This document shows, one piece after another, positions 1 to 6,718 of a DNA stretch of 11,362 bases; the stretch's first letter is position 1; every line of letters starts with the position of its first letter. The notes beneath the pieces are model-generated. The model worked only from the letters and a program-made list of their open reading frames with translations. It was not told the DNA's origin and did not search any database. Where the stretch lies: contig JBMNFF010000021.1 in the NCBI GenBank assembly GCA_050949165.1, positions 1 through 11,362 of the forward strand, in the 5' to 3' direction. The translations under genes were made by a program, and so were the position numbers. Source of the stretch: DAIOXA01 sp050949165 (GTDB lineage Bacteria > Bacillota > Proteinivoracia > UBA4975).

Positions 1-899
1 AGCCATACCATAGTCAGACTCTTACCACTTCCCTGAGTATGCCAGATAATACCGCCTTCCTTAGCTTTAACCCTCTGTCTTGCTGCCATTACACCAAAAT
101 ACTGATTGTGACGGCACATCTTTTTAATACCACTATCGAACACGATGAAATTATATATGATATCAATTAATCGTTCTTTTTGACAAAGGCTAATCAAGTG
201 GCGATCCATCTTATAGCCTTCCGTTTCACTTTGTGTTTTGATAAACAAAGACAATTTATCAGTCGCTTTTTCATCCTCTTTCCATTCAATAAAATATTTC
301 TCGGGGGTTTCTATAACTCCTATTCGAAGCCCTTCCGTATCGTTACCCGCCATAACCAATTGTATAGTTGAAAAAAACGGCCTGATAAAATCGTTGGTCT
401 GGTTGTCAAGATTCTGCCTAATACCCTCAGAAACCGACACAATACTGCGCTTTAGTTCAAGGACACAAACAGCTATACCATTGATATATAAAACAATATC
501 AGGCCTTTTTGTATGCTCGCCTTTAACCGTTACTTCTTCCGCGATATAGAAATTGTTTTTGTGTGGTTCTTCCCAGTTGATGAATTTAACAGTCTGATTG
601 TGTGTGCTGACATTTTCCCTGACAGAAGCACCATAACGTAGGAGTGAATATACTTCTTTGTTGGCATAATAGAGATCCGGATTTTTCGCTGCATTAACAA
701 GTGAATTTATTGCACGACGAATCAGCTCATTTGAATACCCTTGTGAAGACAAATATTCCTTGAGCCTTCCTTCATCGATATTGGAATTTTCCTGGTCATG
801 CAGATTTCCAAGATAAATGTATTTCAGTTTATCCCGAAAAAGCTTAACTACACGATTTTGCGTAACTCGTTCTCTTTTGCCAACCCTACTCAATTGCAT
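1..899 (-). CDS. hsdR: Type I restriction endonuclease R subunit (HsdR), N-terminal part, cut by window edge
   Basis: This is the restriction and DNA-translocation subunit of the type I system. With HsdM and HsdS it cleaves unmodified DNA after ATP-driven translocation. I translated 299 codons without a stop, and the frame is still open at base 1, so the remaining motor and C-terminal domains lie outside the window. The nuclease motif is visible as P133-D134 followed by E148-L-K150, a PD-(D/E)xK site typical of HsdR N-termini. A helicase Walker A motif, TQGSGKS (residues 288-294), comes just before the edge. The frame starts 6 bases after the hsdS stop codon, so it is the last visible gene of the operon. 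The ATG at 899 lies only 2 bases after a GGGGG ribosome site. A TTG two codons downstream has better spacing (8) and could be the true start. The reading frame is intact as far as it can be seen. Confidence 0.95.
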   Translation of the reverse strand, partial: MQLSRVGKRERVTQNRVVKLFRDKLKYIYLGNLHDQENSNIDEGRLKEYLSSQGYSNELIRRAINSLVNAAKNPDLYYANKEVYSLLRYGASVRENVSTHNQTVKFINWEEPHKNNFYIAEEVTVKGEHTKRPDIVLYINGIAVCVLELKRSIVSVSEGIRQNLDNQTNDFIRPFFSTIQLVMAGNDTEGLRIGVIETPEKYFIEWKEDEKATDKLSLFIKTQSETEGYKMDRHLISLCQKERLIDIIYNFIVFDSGIKKMCRHNQYFGVMAARQRVKAKEGGIIWHTQGSGKSLTMVW

Positions 900-905
900 T
901 ACCCC

Positions 906-1988
906 CTATACTAAACGAATTCTGCCAGTAAGCAATTCATGCATCATGCCTTGCTTAATGGCCTTATACTTGTTCAGTTTTTGTTCAAGTGCTTCTATTT
1001 CTGCATCCATGTCGGAAAGGATGCTTGCTATTGCGGTTTGTTCTTGAATGGTTTTTGGAACATTAATAATGAACTCTTCAAATGTTGGTAATCTTAGCGA
1101 ATCAACAGTAGCCTTTACAGTGTTTTTTAATGCATATTCCCCAAAAAATGATGCTATGTAATAAAAAACATATTTTGCATAAATATTAGTAGGAAAGTTG
1201 CTAATTTTATAAACCCTTTGGTGGTAGTCAAATTTTCCATTAATATAGTGAAATATTTCACCTATATTACCTTCACCTGGAATAATTATCGCTTCACCAT
1301 CAAATGAATAAGTATCTATTCTTTCTATTTGTTTTGAACGTACAAAAAAAGGATATATTCCATCTGGTACTTTATCATCATTATTCTTCTTACCTGTATT
1401 TATTTTAGAAATCATACCAAGCTTAATTTCATCCCAATCCCCACTAAATCCATCAAGCCTTTTTTTTCCTGTTAGTAGCTCTTGCATTGCACCTTGCATG
1501 ATACTTTTCTTTTTATTAGTCAACTTGGTTAAGGAGCTGACTACAGCATCAACATCGGACAAGGCTTCGGCTATGGCCTGTTGCTCTGGGAATGGTGGAC
1601 ATAACGCTTCAAATAAATGAACATCATTCCTATTTAAAGTCGGCACACCAGAACCTGTTGCAAACTGTTCTATATCAATATACGAAAACAAAAAGTAAAT
1701 ATATTTCGGATCATTGCATTTAAAATCAGTAACCCATAAAGTAGTATTGTGTGGCCAATAGTTTTCTTCAATGTAGTGGACTGTTCCTATTGTTCCTGAT
1801 CTACCAGTTATAACACCTGGCCCTTTAATTTTATAAAACTTATGGTAATATCCAATTCCGTTAGAATAAACAACCGGATAAGAACCTTCCTTAAGCTCTT
1901 TAACTGGCAAATCGAAACCTCTTTGGAGTGGAGCTATATCGCTAATTCTTTTTTTTTGCCAACCACTTGGCACTTCTCTTACTTCCAT
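906..1988 (-). CDS. hsdS: Type I restriction-modification specificity subunit (HsdS)
   Basis: This subunit recognises the DNA target for both methylation and restriction. The 360 residues show the classical duplicated layout. Target-recognition domain 1 spans about residues 7-130 and is followed by a conserved helical spacer (about 132-178, with PEQQAIAEALSDVDA and MQELLTGKKRL). Recognition domain 2 (about 184-310) is followed by the second copy of the spacer (about 312-359, with QEQTAIASILSDMDA and MHELLTGRIRL). Two recognition domains imply a bipartite target, which cannot be read from sequence. The protein is rather short for the family. The start codon overlaps the end of hsdM by 10 bases, with AAGGA about 10 bases upstream. 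The gene holds a run of nine A at codons 11-14 and eight A at codons 174-177, both possible slippage sites. The assignment is secure. Confidence 0.95.
   Translation of the reverse strand: MEVREVPSGWQKKRISDIAPLQRGFDLPVKELKEGSYPVVYSNGIGYYHKFYKIKGPGVITGRSGTIGTVHYIEENYWPHNTTLWVTDFKCNDPKYIYFLFSYIDIEQFATGSGVPTLNRNDVHLFEALCPPFPEQQAIAEALSDVDAVVSSLTKLTNKKKSIMQGAMQELLTGKKRLDGFSGDWDEIKLGMISKINTGKKNNDDKVPDGIYPFFVRSKQIERIDTYSFDGEAIIIPGEGNIGEIFHYINGKFDYHQRVYKISNFPTNIYAKYVFYYIASFFGEYALKNTVKATVDSLRLPTFEEFIINVPKTIQEQTAIASILSDMDAEIEALEQKLNKYKAIKQGMMHELLTGRIRLV
1460..1467 (-). repeat. A8 homopolymer tract between the two hsdS recognition domains
   Basis: Eight A in the coding sense fall in Gly-Lys-Lys-Arg at codons 174-177, at the end of the first conserved spacer. 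Reading the shifted frames by hand, insertion of one A gives a stop after 178 residues and deletion of one A gives a stop after 191 residues. Either product would keep recognition domain 1 plus its spacer and lose domain 2. Confidence 0.6.
1949..1957 (-). repeat. A9 homopolymer tract at the 5' end of hsdS
   Basis: Nine consecutive T on the plus strand are A9 in the coding sense, within codons 11-14 of hsdS (Gln-Lys-Lys-Arg). A one-base slip here would frameshift almost the whole protein. Runs of this length can slip, but activity as a switch is inference. Confidence 0.6.
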
Positions 1989-4408
1989 GCAAATCCCATC
2001 CTTTCCAGGTGAGATTTTACCTTTGCTTCATAATCGGCAACTTCTTCTTCAATTTGTGGCAAAGTTTCTTCATATCTTTCAACCAGTTCTATAATTCTGT
2101 TTGTCAAGCTATGGGATATAGCTGAATATATATTTTCTATACCTTCATAAATGGTTTGGCACCATTTTTTCTCTACAACTAAATCCTTTATTTCCTCAAT
2201 GCTTAATTTTCCATACTGATTATAGACAAGCTTATCCAATGTGCCAGCTGTATTTTTAATACCAGAATTTAGCTTGGATTCTTTTGTCATCAATTTTTCA
2301 TATTGTTGCAGTATTTCAAGCTCCTCGGCTGAATCTTTGTCATGCCTTATTTCTTTAATCCGTTTTTGCAGCTCTCCCTTAGTTATGTTACCCTTATCAT
2401 TTACAACCTCAGCAAGCAGACCTTCTTCTACACAATGTTCCTCTTTCATTTCTTCCATCCTTGAGACAATCTGATCCCGTTCTATTTCGAGCTGAGCGAT
2501 TTCGTCTTTTTCCTTCTGAAAATACATTTCTATTATTAAGGCTTTAGGAATTACTCTTCCCTCAAAAGATTTCATCTTCCCGGTTGTTGTGCCGTCTTTT
2601 TTCTTCACCATTTCACGTTCGATATCTCTACCTGATTCCCAACCATCAAATACAATAGCATAAACATCATCCTGCATGGTTTCTTCCCAAAAACTCATCA
2701 AGCATTGATATACATCATACTTATCAATCAATGACATATTATCGTATATATCAAGTAAGCTTTTTGAGATATCTTCAATAAACTGCTTTGGATGTTCTCC
2801 ACTATTAATTTCATTAAACCTAGTCCAGTTGTCCGCTTTCCACTCATCAAATGCTCTCTTAACTCTCTCAGCAAACCCTGTAAATTCAGAATGATGGTAT
2901 ATGGTCTCCCTAATATTATCCTTACTCACCTTAAGCTCCATATAACCATCTCGAGCGTTATCTTTAAAAAGCTCCGTCCTTAATGAAGGAAACACCATCC
3001 AATAAGACTCCAGTGCATCAATATCTGTTCTTGGTATTCCTCCTGACAAATGAGCAGAAATATCCTGTAAGTCTTCTGGTTCACTACTATCAATATATCT
3101 AGGAATATTAAGATTAAATTCATTAGCTTCGATTTCACTGTAAGGTATCATTCTTGAATATTTGGGGATTTCTATAAGACCGTTGAAACAGTCCACAATT
3201 TTCCGGATATCCTGTTCACGAAGTCTATTTTTATTTCCATCCTTAATAAAACCTTTACTAGCATCAATCATAAACAAACCTTGTCTTCCCTGTGCATTTT
3301 CCTTATCAATGACTATGATACATGCTGGTATACCAGTGCCATAAAACAGGTTAGCCGGAAGTCCTATAATTCCCTTAATAATTCTTTTTTCAATAATTTC
3401 CTTGCGTATAGTTGCTTCAGCATTACCTCTAAAAAGAACGCCATGAGGCAATATAATAGCTCCTTTACCTTTCTGAGGCTTAAGAGAATGAATAAAATGA
3501 ATCAGCCATGCATAGTCCCCGTTTTTTTCAGGTGGAGTTGCACTATACTCAATAAATCGCTCATCACTACTGGTGTCTATTCCATTGACCCATGATTTAT
3601 AGGAAAAGGGCGGATTGGCCACAGCAAAATCGAATCGTTCTATTCTGTCGCCGTTTTTAAACTTGGGATTGGACAGAGTATTAGCATTAGCAATTGTACC
3701 GGTTGATTTGTTATGCAGTACAAGGTTCATTTTGGCAAGACCTGCCGTTGTTGTATCATATTCCTGACCATAAATGGTAATTCCGTTTGCTGCTTCATCA
3801 GCTGCACGGATAAGCAGAGAGCCTGAGCCACAGGCCGGATCATATAGGGTCTGGGAAGCCATCGTGGCTGCGTTGATACCTATTACTTTAGCCATTACTC
3901 TTGATACTTCTGCCGGTGTATAGAACTGTCCTTTGCTTTTACCGCTTTCCGAAGCGAAATTTTTCATCAGATATTCATAAGCATCTCCTATGATATCATC
4001 CCCACCAGCACGATTTTTTCTAAAGTCTAAGGAGTCATTTTGAAAAATAGATACCAGATTTGTAAGTTTGTCTACCTTGTCCTTACCACTGCCCAGTTTG
4101 GCATCATCATCGAAATCAGCTACATCTATAATACCAGTAAGTCCATTAGCTTCAGCTAATTTACTTATTATTTTATTCATTCTATCGCCAATATCACTTT
4201 TTCCTTTGGCATCAATCATGTCTTTAAAACTGCCGCCTTCAGGAATTTCTATTTCTGCATAACGATCTCCCATAAATCGGTCAGTAACGTATTTTACGAA
4301 CAGCAGTGTTAATACGTAATCTTTATATAATGAGGCATCCATCCCACCTCTTAACTCATCACAACTATTCCATAATGAGCTATATAGCTCACTCTTTTTA
4401 ACAGCCAT
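1979..4408 (-). CDS. hsdM: Type I restriction-modification DNA adenine methyltransferase subunit (HsdM)
   Basis: This subunit methylates adenine N6 in the target chosen by HsdS, using S-adenosylmethionine, and is also needed for restriction. Counting from the start chosen here, the protein has 809 residues. An N-terminal helical HsdM_N-like region (about 1-155) is followed by QFYTP (161-165), SAM-binding motif I DPACGSGSLL (190-199) and catalytic motif IV NPPF (265-268). After the methylase core (to roughly 480) comes a C-terminal extension of some 300 residues. It is rich in Glu, Lys and Leu and probably coiled coil around residues 640-740, so the protein is much longer than the roughly 500-residue classical HsdM. 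The start is set by GAGGTGG five bases before the ATG. A further in-frame GTG at 4417 lies inside this ribosome site and is rejected. It follows the regulator gene by 19 bases and overlaps hsdS by 10. Confidence 0.95.
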   Translation of the reverse strand: MAVKKSELYSSLWNSCDELRGGMDASLYKDYVLTLLFVKYVTDRFMGDRYAEIEIPEGGSFKDMIDAKGKSDIGDRMNKIISKLAEANGLTGIIDVADFDDDAKLGSGKDKVDKLTNLVSIFQNDSLDFRKNRAGGDDIIGDAYEYLMKNFASESGKSKGQFYTPAEVSRVMAKVIGINAATMASQTLYDPACGSGSLLIRAADEAANGITIYGQEYDTTTAGLAKMNLVLHNKSTGTIANANTLSNPKFKNGDRIERFDFAVANPPFSYKSWVNGIDTSSDERFIEYSATPPEKNGDYAWLIHFIHSLKPQKGKGAIILPHGVLFRGNAEATIRKEIIEKRIIKGIIGLPANLFYGTGIPACIIVIDKENAQGRQGLFMIDASKGFIKDGNKNRLREQDIRKIVDCFNGLIEIPKYSRMIPYSEIEANEFNLNIPRYIDSSEPEDLQDISAHLSGGIPRTDIDALESYWMVFPSLRTELFKDNARDGYMELKVSKDNIRETIYHHSEFTGFAERVKRAFDEWKADNWTRFNEINSGEHPKQFIEDISKSLLDIYDNMSLIDKYDVYQCLMSFWEETMQDDVYAIVFDGWESGRDIEREMVKKKDGTTTGKMKSFEGRVIPKALIIEMYFQKEKDEIAQLEIERDQIVSRMEEMKEEHCVEEGLLAEVVNDKGNITKGELQKRIKEIRHDKDSAEELEILQQYEKLMTKESKLNSGIKNTAGTLDKLVYNQYGKLSIEEIKDLVVEKKWCQTIYEGIENIYSAISHSLTNRIIELVERYEETLPQIEEEVADYEAKVKSHLERMGFAWK

Positions 4409-4413
4409 TAAAT

Positions 4414-4420
4414 CCACCTC
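4414..4420 (-). promoter_or_regulatory. Ribosome binding site of hsdM
   Basis: GAGGTGG on the minus strand ends five bases before the ATG at 4408. Because it contains the in-frame GTG that gives the longest open frame, it shows that translation begins at the ATG, three codons downstream of that GTG. Confidence 0.8.
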
Positions 4421-4427
4421 TTCTGAA

Positions 4428-4643
4428 TTATTTATATAAACGCATTTTTTCTATCAATGCAGTATTCACTTTTCTCTTTTCACATAAATCCAATATTAGA
4501 GCACGCGCCATTCGGTTAGGAATTACTTTATTGTTTTCCCATCGATTCACTGTAGAAAAACTAACATGAATAGCTTCAGCGAAATCTGTCTGAGTCATTT
4601 GAAGTTCCTCTCGGATAGCTTTTATTGTTTCAGATATCTCCAT
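4428..4643 (-). CDS. Small XRE-family helix-turn-helix regulator of the restriction-modification operon
   Basis: This is a 71-residue DNA-binding protein, essentially one Cro/C1-type helix-turn-helix domain. TQTDFAEAIHVSFSTVNRWE (about residues 16-35) reads as the two helices, with the typical Q-x3-A and S-x-x-T-V-x-R-W-E pattern. The short C-terminal tail probably aids dimerisation. It is the first gene of the hsd operon, 19 bases before hsdM, so it most likely controls expression of the methylase and restriction genes, in the manner of restriction controller proteins. The likely operator lies directly upstream, over its own promoter. The start is uncertain: AGGAG at 4654-4658 is 10 bases from the ATG at 4643 (chosen here), 4 bases from the ATG at 4649, and abuts a GTG at 4652. 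The family call is firm, the regulatory role is inferred. Confidence 0.88.
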   Translation of the reverse strand: MEISETIKAIREELQMTQTDFAEAIHVSFSTVNRWENNKVIPNRMARALILDLCEKRKVNTALIEKMRLYK

Positions 4644-4664
4644 AATCATCACGCTCCTATAACT

Positions 4665-4704
4665 TTAATTATAGCATTGTCTATATAGCAAAGTCTATAA
4701 TTAA
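4665..4704 (-). promoter_or_regulatory. Symmetric triple-site operator overlapping the hsd promoter
   Basis: This is a 40-base element with exact mirror layout: TTAATTATAG, a 6-base spacer, the palindrome CTATATAG, a 6-base spacer, then CTATAATTAA. The outer 10-base arms are perfect reverse complements. Read along the minus strand it also forms two 14-base tandem units differing at two positions. It covers the -10 and part of the -35 element, the expected place for binding by the adjacent XRE regulator. The binding itself is inferred. Confidence 0.6.
4668..4697 (-). promoter_or_regulatory. Extended -10 promoter of the regulator-hsdMSR operon
   Basis: Read on the minus strand, a perfect TATAAT (4668-4673) is preceded by TGC, forming an extended -10 element. 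A weak -35 element TAGACT (4692-4697, four of six matches) lies 18 bases upstream. Transcription would start near 4661, only a few bases before the AGGAG ribosome site, giving a very short leader. Confidence 0.65.
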
Positions 4705-4754
4705 TTGAATTATTTACATCCATCCTATCTTCTCAACCCTGCTTATTTATCAAT

Positions 4755-4861
4755 TCTGTCAACTCAACCCAACCTAATTTCTAGACTCATTTTTAGCAAA
4801 AAAATATACCCTCGATATGTTTCCACGTACACATATCGAGGGCTTAGGTTGAGTTGACAGA
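4755..4861. repeat. Nested inverted-repeat element at the composition junction
   Basis: The left arm begins TCTGTCAACTCAACC (4755-4769). The right arm ends with its exact reverse complement, GGTTGAGTTGACAGA (4847-4861). Past an extra CAACC copy in the left arm, TAA (4775-4777) pairs with TTA (4844-4846). The arms enclose a second, 12-base perfect hairpin. No clear target-site duplication or protein gene is present. It may be a small non-autonomous repeat element or an elaborated terminator between operons. Confidence 0.55.
4798..4842 (-). terminator. Intrinsic terminator downstream of rlmD
   Basis: A perfect 12-base stem, CCCTCGATATGT with ACATATCGAGGG (4809-4842), has a 10-base loop. On the minus strand it is followed by TATA and then seven T (4798-4804). 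Orientation and position fit the end of the rlmD transcript, whose stop codon is about 65 bases upstream. It would insulate the hsd operon from read-through. Confidence 0.7.
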
Positions 4862-4908
4862 TTTACTTTTATTTTATGAAACCCAGTATTTTCAATGCTT
4901 ACCGAGCT

Positions 4909-6267
4909 TTATTTTCCAGACATCAAACACACCGTCTCGACATGATTGGTATGGGGGAACATGTCGATGGGCTGGACTTCCTGGGCCAGATATCCCCGCT
5001 CCTCCAGGATTTTCAGGTCCCTTGCCAGGGTGGCAGGGTTGCAGCTGACATAGATAATCCTCTCGGGGCTTATCTTTACCACCGCTTCCAGCATGGTGGC
5101 ATCGCAGCCCTTGCGGGGCGGGTCCAGGATGACCACATCGGCGGTCAGATCAGCCGCTATTTTTGGCAGGACATCCTCAGCCCTTCCCGCATGGAGTTCA
5201 GCATTGGCAAGGCCGTTGAGGCAGGCATTGTCCCGGGCATCCTGAATGGCGCTGAAGTTCCTCTCGATACCGATGACCTTCCCAGCCTGGTCAGCCAGAT
5301 ATAAGCCAATGCTGCCGGTGCCGCAGTAGATGTCCAGCACAACCTCCTCGCCCGTCAGCTGGGCGAATTCCTTTACCTTTTCATAGATTTTTTCCGTCCC
5401 TTCCGGATTGACCTGCCAAAAGGAGCGAGAAGAGATCTTGAACTGCAGGTCTCCGATTCTGTCGGTAATGTAACCGGGTCCCCAGATTACCTCTTCCCTG
5501 TCCCCCAGGATCACGTTGGTGGGGCGGGGATTTTCATTTAGCACCAAACTGTGGACGTTCCGGATTTGTTCTTTCAGCCTGTTGAGGAATTCCTCCCGAC
5601 GGGGGAAGTCCAGTTTGCTCACCACCAAGGTCACCAGGGTTTGTCTGGTCAATTCAGAACGCCTCACCACTACGTGGCGCAGAGTCCCCCGATGGGTTTC
5701 TTCATTCCAGGGAGCAATGCCCGTTTCCCGGGCCACCTTGACTATTTCCCGGGCCACCGCGTTATTGGGCTGGTGCTGTATTGCGCAATCGGTTACGGGA
5801 ACCAGGTCGTGGCTGCGGGGCTTGTACATGCCGGCAGTGAGCTCTCCCCGGTGTAATCCCACCGGGGCCTGCAGCTTGTTCCGGTAACTCCAGGGCCGGG
5901 TAGGCAGGGCAGGCCTGACGATGCCGGGAGAGATGCCCCCAATCCTCATCAAGGTTGACTTTACCGTTTCGGTCTTTACCCTCAGTTGGTCCCGATAATC
6001 CAGGTGTTGCAGGTTACAGCCGCCACATTCCGAATACCACGGACATTTTGGCTCTACCCGCTGCCCGGAGGTCTCAATTTCCCGGATGATGGCCCGGGCA
6101 TAGTCCTTCTTGGCGCTGACGACTTCGGCGATGACCTGGTCCCCTGGAGCGGCATAGGGTACAAAGACGGTATAGCCATCCAGCTTGGCCACCCCTTCCC
6201 CCTGGTGAGAGATGGTCTCTATCTTCAGCCGGACCTGCTGACCAGCCTTCACTGGTAGCTTAGACAT
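4909..6267 (-). CDS. rlmD: 23S rRNA (uracil-5-)-methyltransferase, RlmD/RumA family
   Basis: This enzyme uses S-adenosylmethionine to form 5-methyluridine in 23S rRNA (U1939 in E. coli; Gram-positive relatives may also modify U747). The 452 residues begin with a TRAM RNA-binding domain (about 5-63). The iron-sulfur cluster ligands follow as C75, C81, C84 and C161, matching the family spacing C-x5-C-x2-C. The methylase domain shows VNPEGTEKIYE (287-297), SAM motif DIYCGTGSIG (312-321), DPPRKG (382-387), and the nucleophile C409 in SCNPATLARD. The general base is probably E444 in HVETV. Length and motifs are complete. AGGAGGAG ends about five bases before the ATG, so the start is well supported. 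It appears to be transcribed alone and ends at the hairpin near 4800. Gram-positive genomes often carry several paralogues, so the exact target uridine is uncertain. Confidence 0.95.
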   Translation of the reverse strand: MSKLPVKAGQQVRLKIETISHQGEGVAKLDGYTVFVPYAAPGDQVIAEVVSAKKDYARAIIREIETSGQRVEPKCPWYSECGGCNLQHLDYRDQLRVKTETVKSTLMRIGGISPGIVRPALPTRPWSYRNKLQAPVGLHRGELTAGMYKPRSHDLVPVTDCAIQHQPNNAVAREIVKVARETGIAPWNEETHRGTLRHVVVRRSELTRQTLVTLVVSKLDFPRREEFLNRLKEQIRNVHSLVLNENPRPTNVILGDREEVIWGPGYITDRIGDLQFKISSRSFWQVNPEGTEKIYEKVKEFAQLTGEEVVLDIYCGTGSIGLYLADQAGKVIGIERNFSAIQDARDNACLNGLANAELHAGRAEDVLPKIAADLTADVVILDPPRKGCDATMLEAVVKISPERIIYVSCNPATLARDLKILEERGYLAQEVQPIDMFPHTNHVETVCLMSGK

Positions 6268-6387
6268 CGATGCTCCTCCTTCGGAATCATATTACAGTTT
6301 CCTAACAAGTTGTTTTAATGACAGGAATTAAAGCCTTTAGTGCAGAAGAGTGTTAACAACCAAAAGCATTTTTGTTCCTTCCCCCAC

Positions 6388-6412
6388 TGCCGGCGAATCC
6401 GGCATTTTTTTT
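6388..6412 (+). terminator. Plus-strand intrinsic terminator with no obvious upstream gene
   Basis: The stem TGCCGG with CCGGCA and a 5-base loop is followed by eight T (6405-6412). It points right on the plus strand, while the flanking genes rlmD and the 55-residue gene are both on the minus strand. It may stop antisense transcription or mark the end of a small RNA from 6268-6387, where I found no convincing promoter. The space between the two minus-strand genes holds nothing else I recognise. Confidence 0.5.
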
Positions 6413-6432
6413 ATAAAAGCGCCGGAGGCGCT
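6413..6432 (-). terminator. Short hairpin overlapping the stop of the 55-residue gene
   Basis: On the minus strand, AGCGCC and GGCGCT pair around a 3-base loop and run into TTTTAT. The first stem bases overlap the TAG stop codon of the small gene. The stem is GC-rich but the U tract is weak. With the adjacent plus-strand hairpin it makes a back-to-back termination zone. Confidence 0.4.
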
Positions 6433-6598
6433 ATTCTCGAACGATGGAGATCAGGCCGGCACTGAGCAGTGCCTTGAGGACATCCTTTACATCCTGTTTT
6501 TGAGCTTCCGGCAGTTTGCCGACGAACTCTTCCAATTCTTCCCGGCTGCAGTTCCGGGTAATCCTGTGGCCGCCAAGGGTAAAAGTCTTCCCTGCCAA
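6431..6598 (-). CDS. Small protein of unknown function, 55 residues, TTG start
   Basis: I do not recognise this family. The deduced protein has 55 residues: a basic N-terminal part with Gly-Gly-His-Arg (residues 9-12) and a single Cys17, then a predicted helical part. The helical part runs SREELEEFVGKLPEAQKQ, then DVKDVLKALLSAGLI, and looks like a small helical bundle. The evidence that it is real is a strong AGGAGGAG ribosome site (6604-6611) five bases before the TTG, and a hairpin at the stop codon. A longer frame reaching back over hslO is open but contains the ribosome site, so I reject it. An ATG at 6619 would add seven residues but has no ribosome site. It lies between rlmD and hslO, transcribed away from hslO. 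Function is unknown; the pattern suggests a conserved regulatory or structural small protein. Confidence 0.6.
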   Translation of the reverse strand: MAGKTFTLGGHRITRNCSREELEEFVGKLPEAQKQDVKDVLKALLSAGLISIVRE

Positions 6599-6664
6599 AG
6601 GAACTCCTCCTCTTGTCATTTTACTATAACTTTCCTGTATCTTGCACATTGTATACAGCAATTT

Positions 6665-6693
6665 TTGCGCCCGCCAGTGTGATACAATATAAT
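6665..6693 (+). promoter_or_regulatory. Probable promoter of hslO
   Basis: A perfect TATAAT at 6688-6693 lies 17 bases after TTGCGC (6665-6670, matching the first three consensus bases). Transcription would begin near 6700, some 19 bases before the hslO start. The weak -35 element could mean an activator or an alternative sigma factor. Confidence 0.5.
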
Positions 6694-6718
6694 ATCCGGA
6701 TAGAAAGGGTGAACTTAC

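Noticed and set aside
4409..4417. GTG at 4417 as the start of hsdM
   Set aside because: The GTG is part of the GAGGTGG ribosome binding site that serves the ATG at 4408.
4665..4704. A toxin-antitoxin system built on the small XRE protein
   Set aside because: The next gene is hsdM, with no small toxin-like frame between or opposite. A restriction controller role fits better.
4755..4861. CRISPR repeat, integron attC site or insertion-sequence ends
   Set aside because: There is only one unit, no spacer array, no integrase or transposase gene and no clear target-site duplication. The T run supports a terminator core.
4876..5304. A 142-residue plus-strand frame in the rlmD region
   Set aside because: It is antisense to the conserved C-terminal catalytic region of rlmD and shows no recognisable motif.
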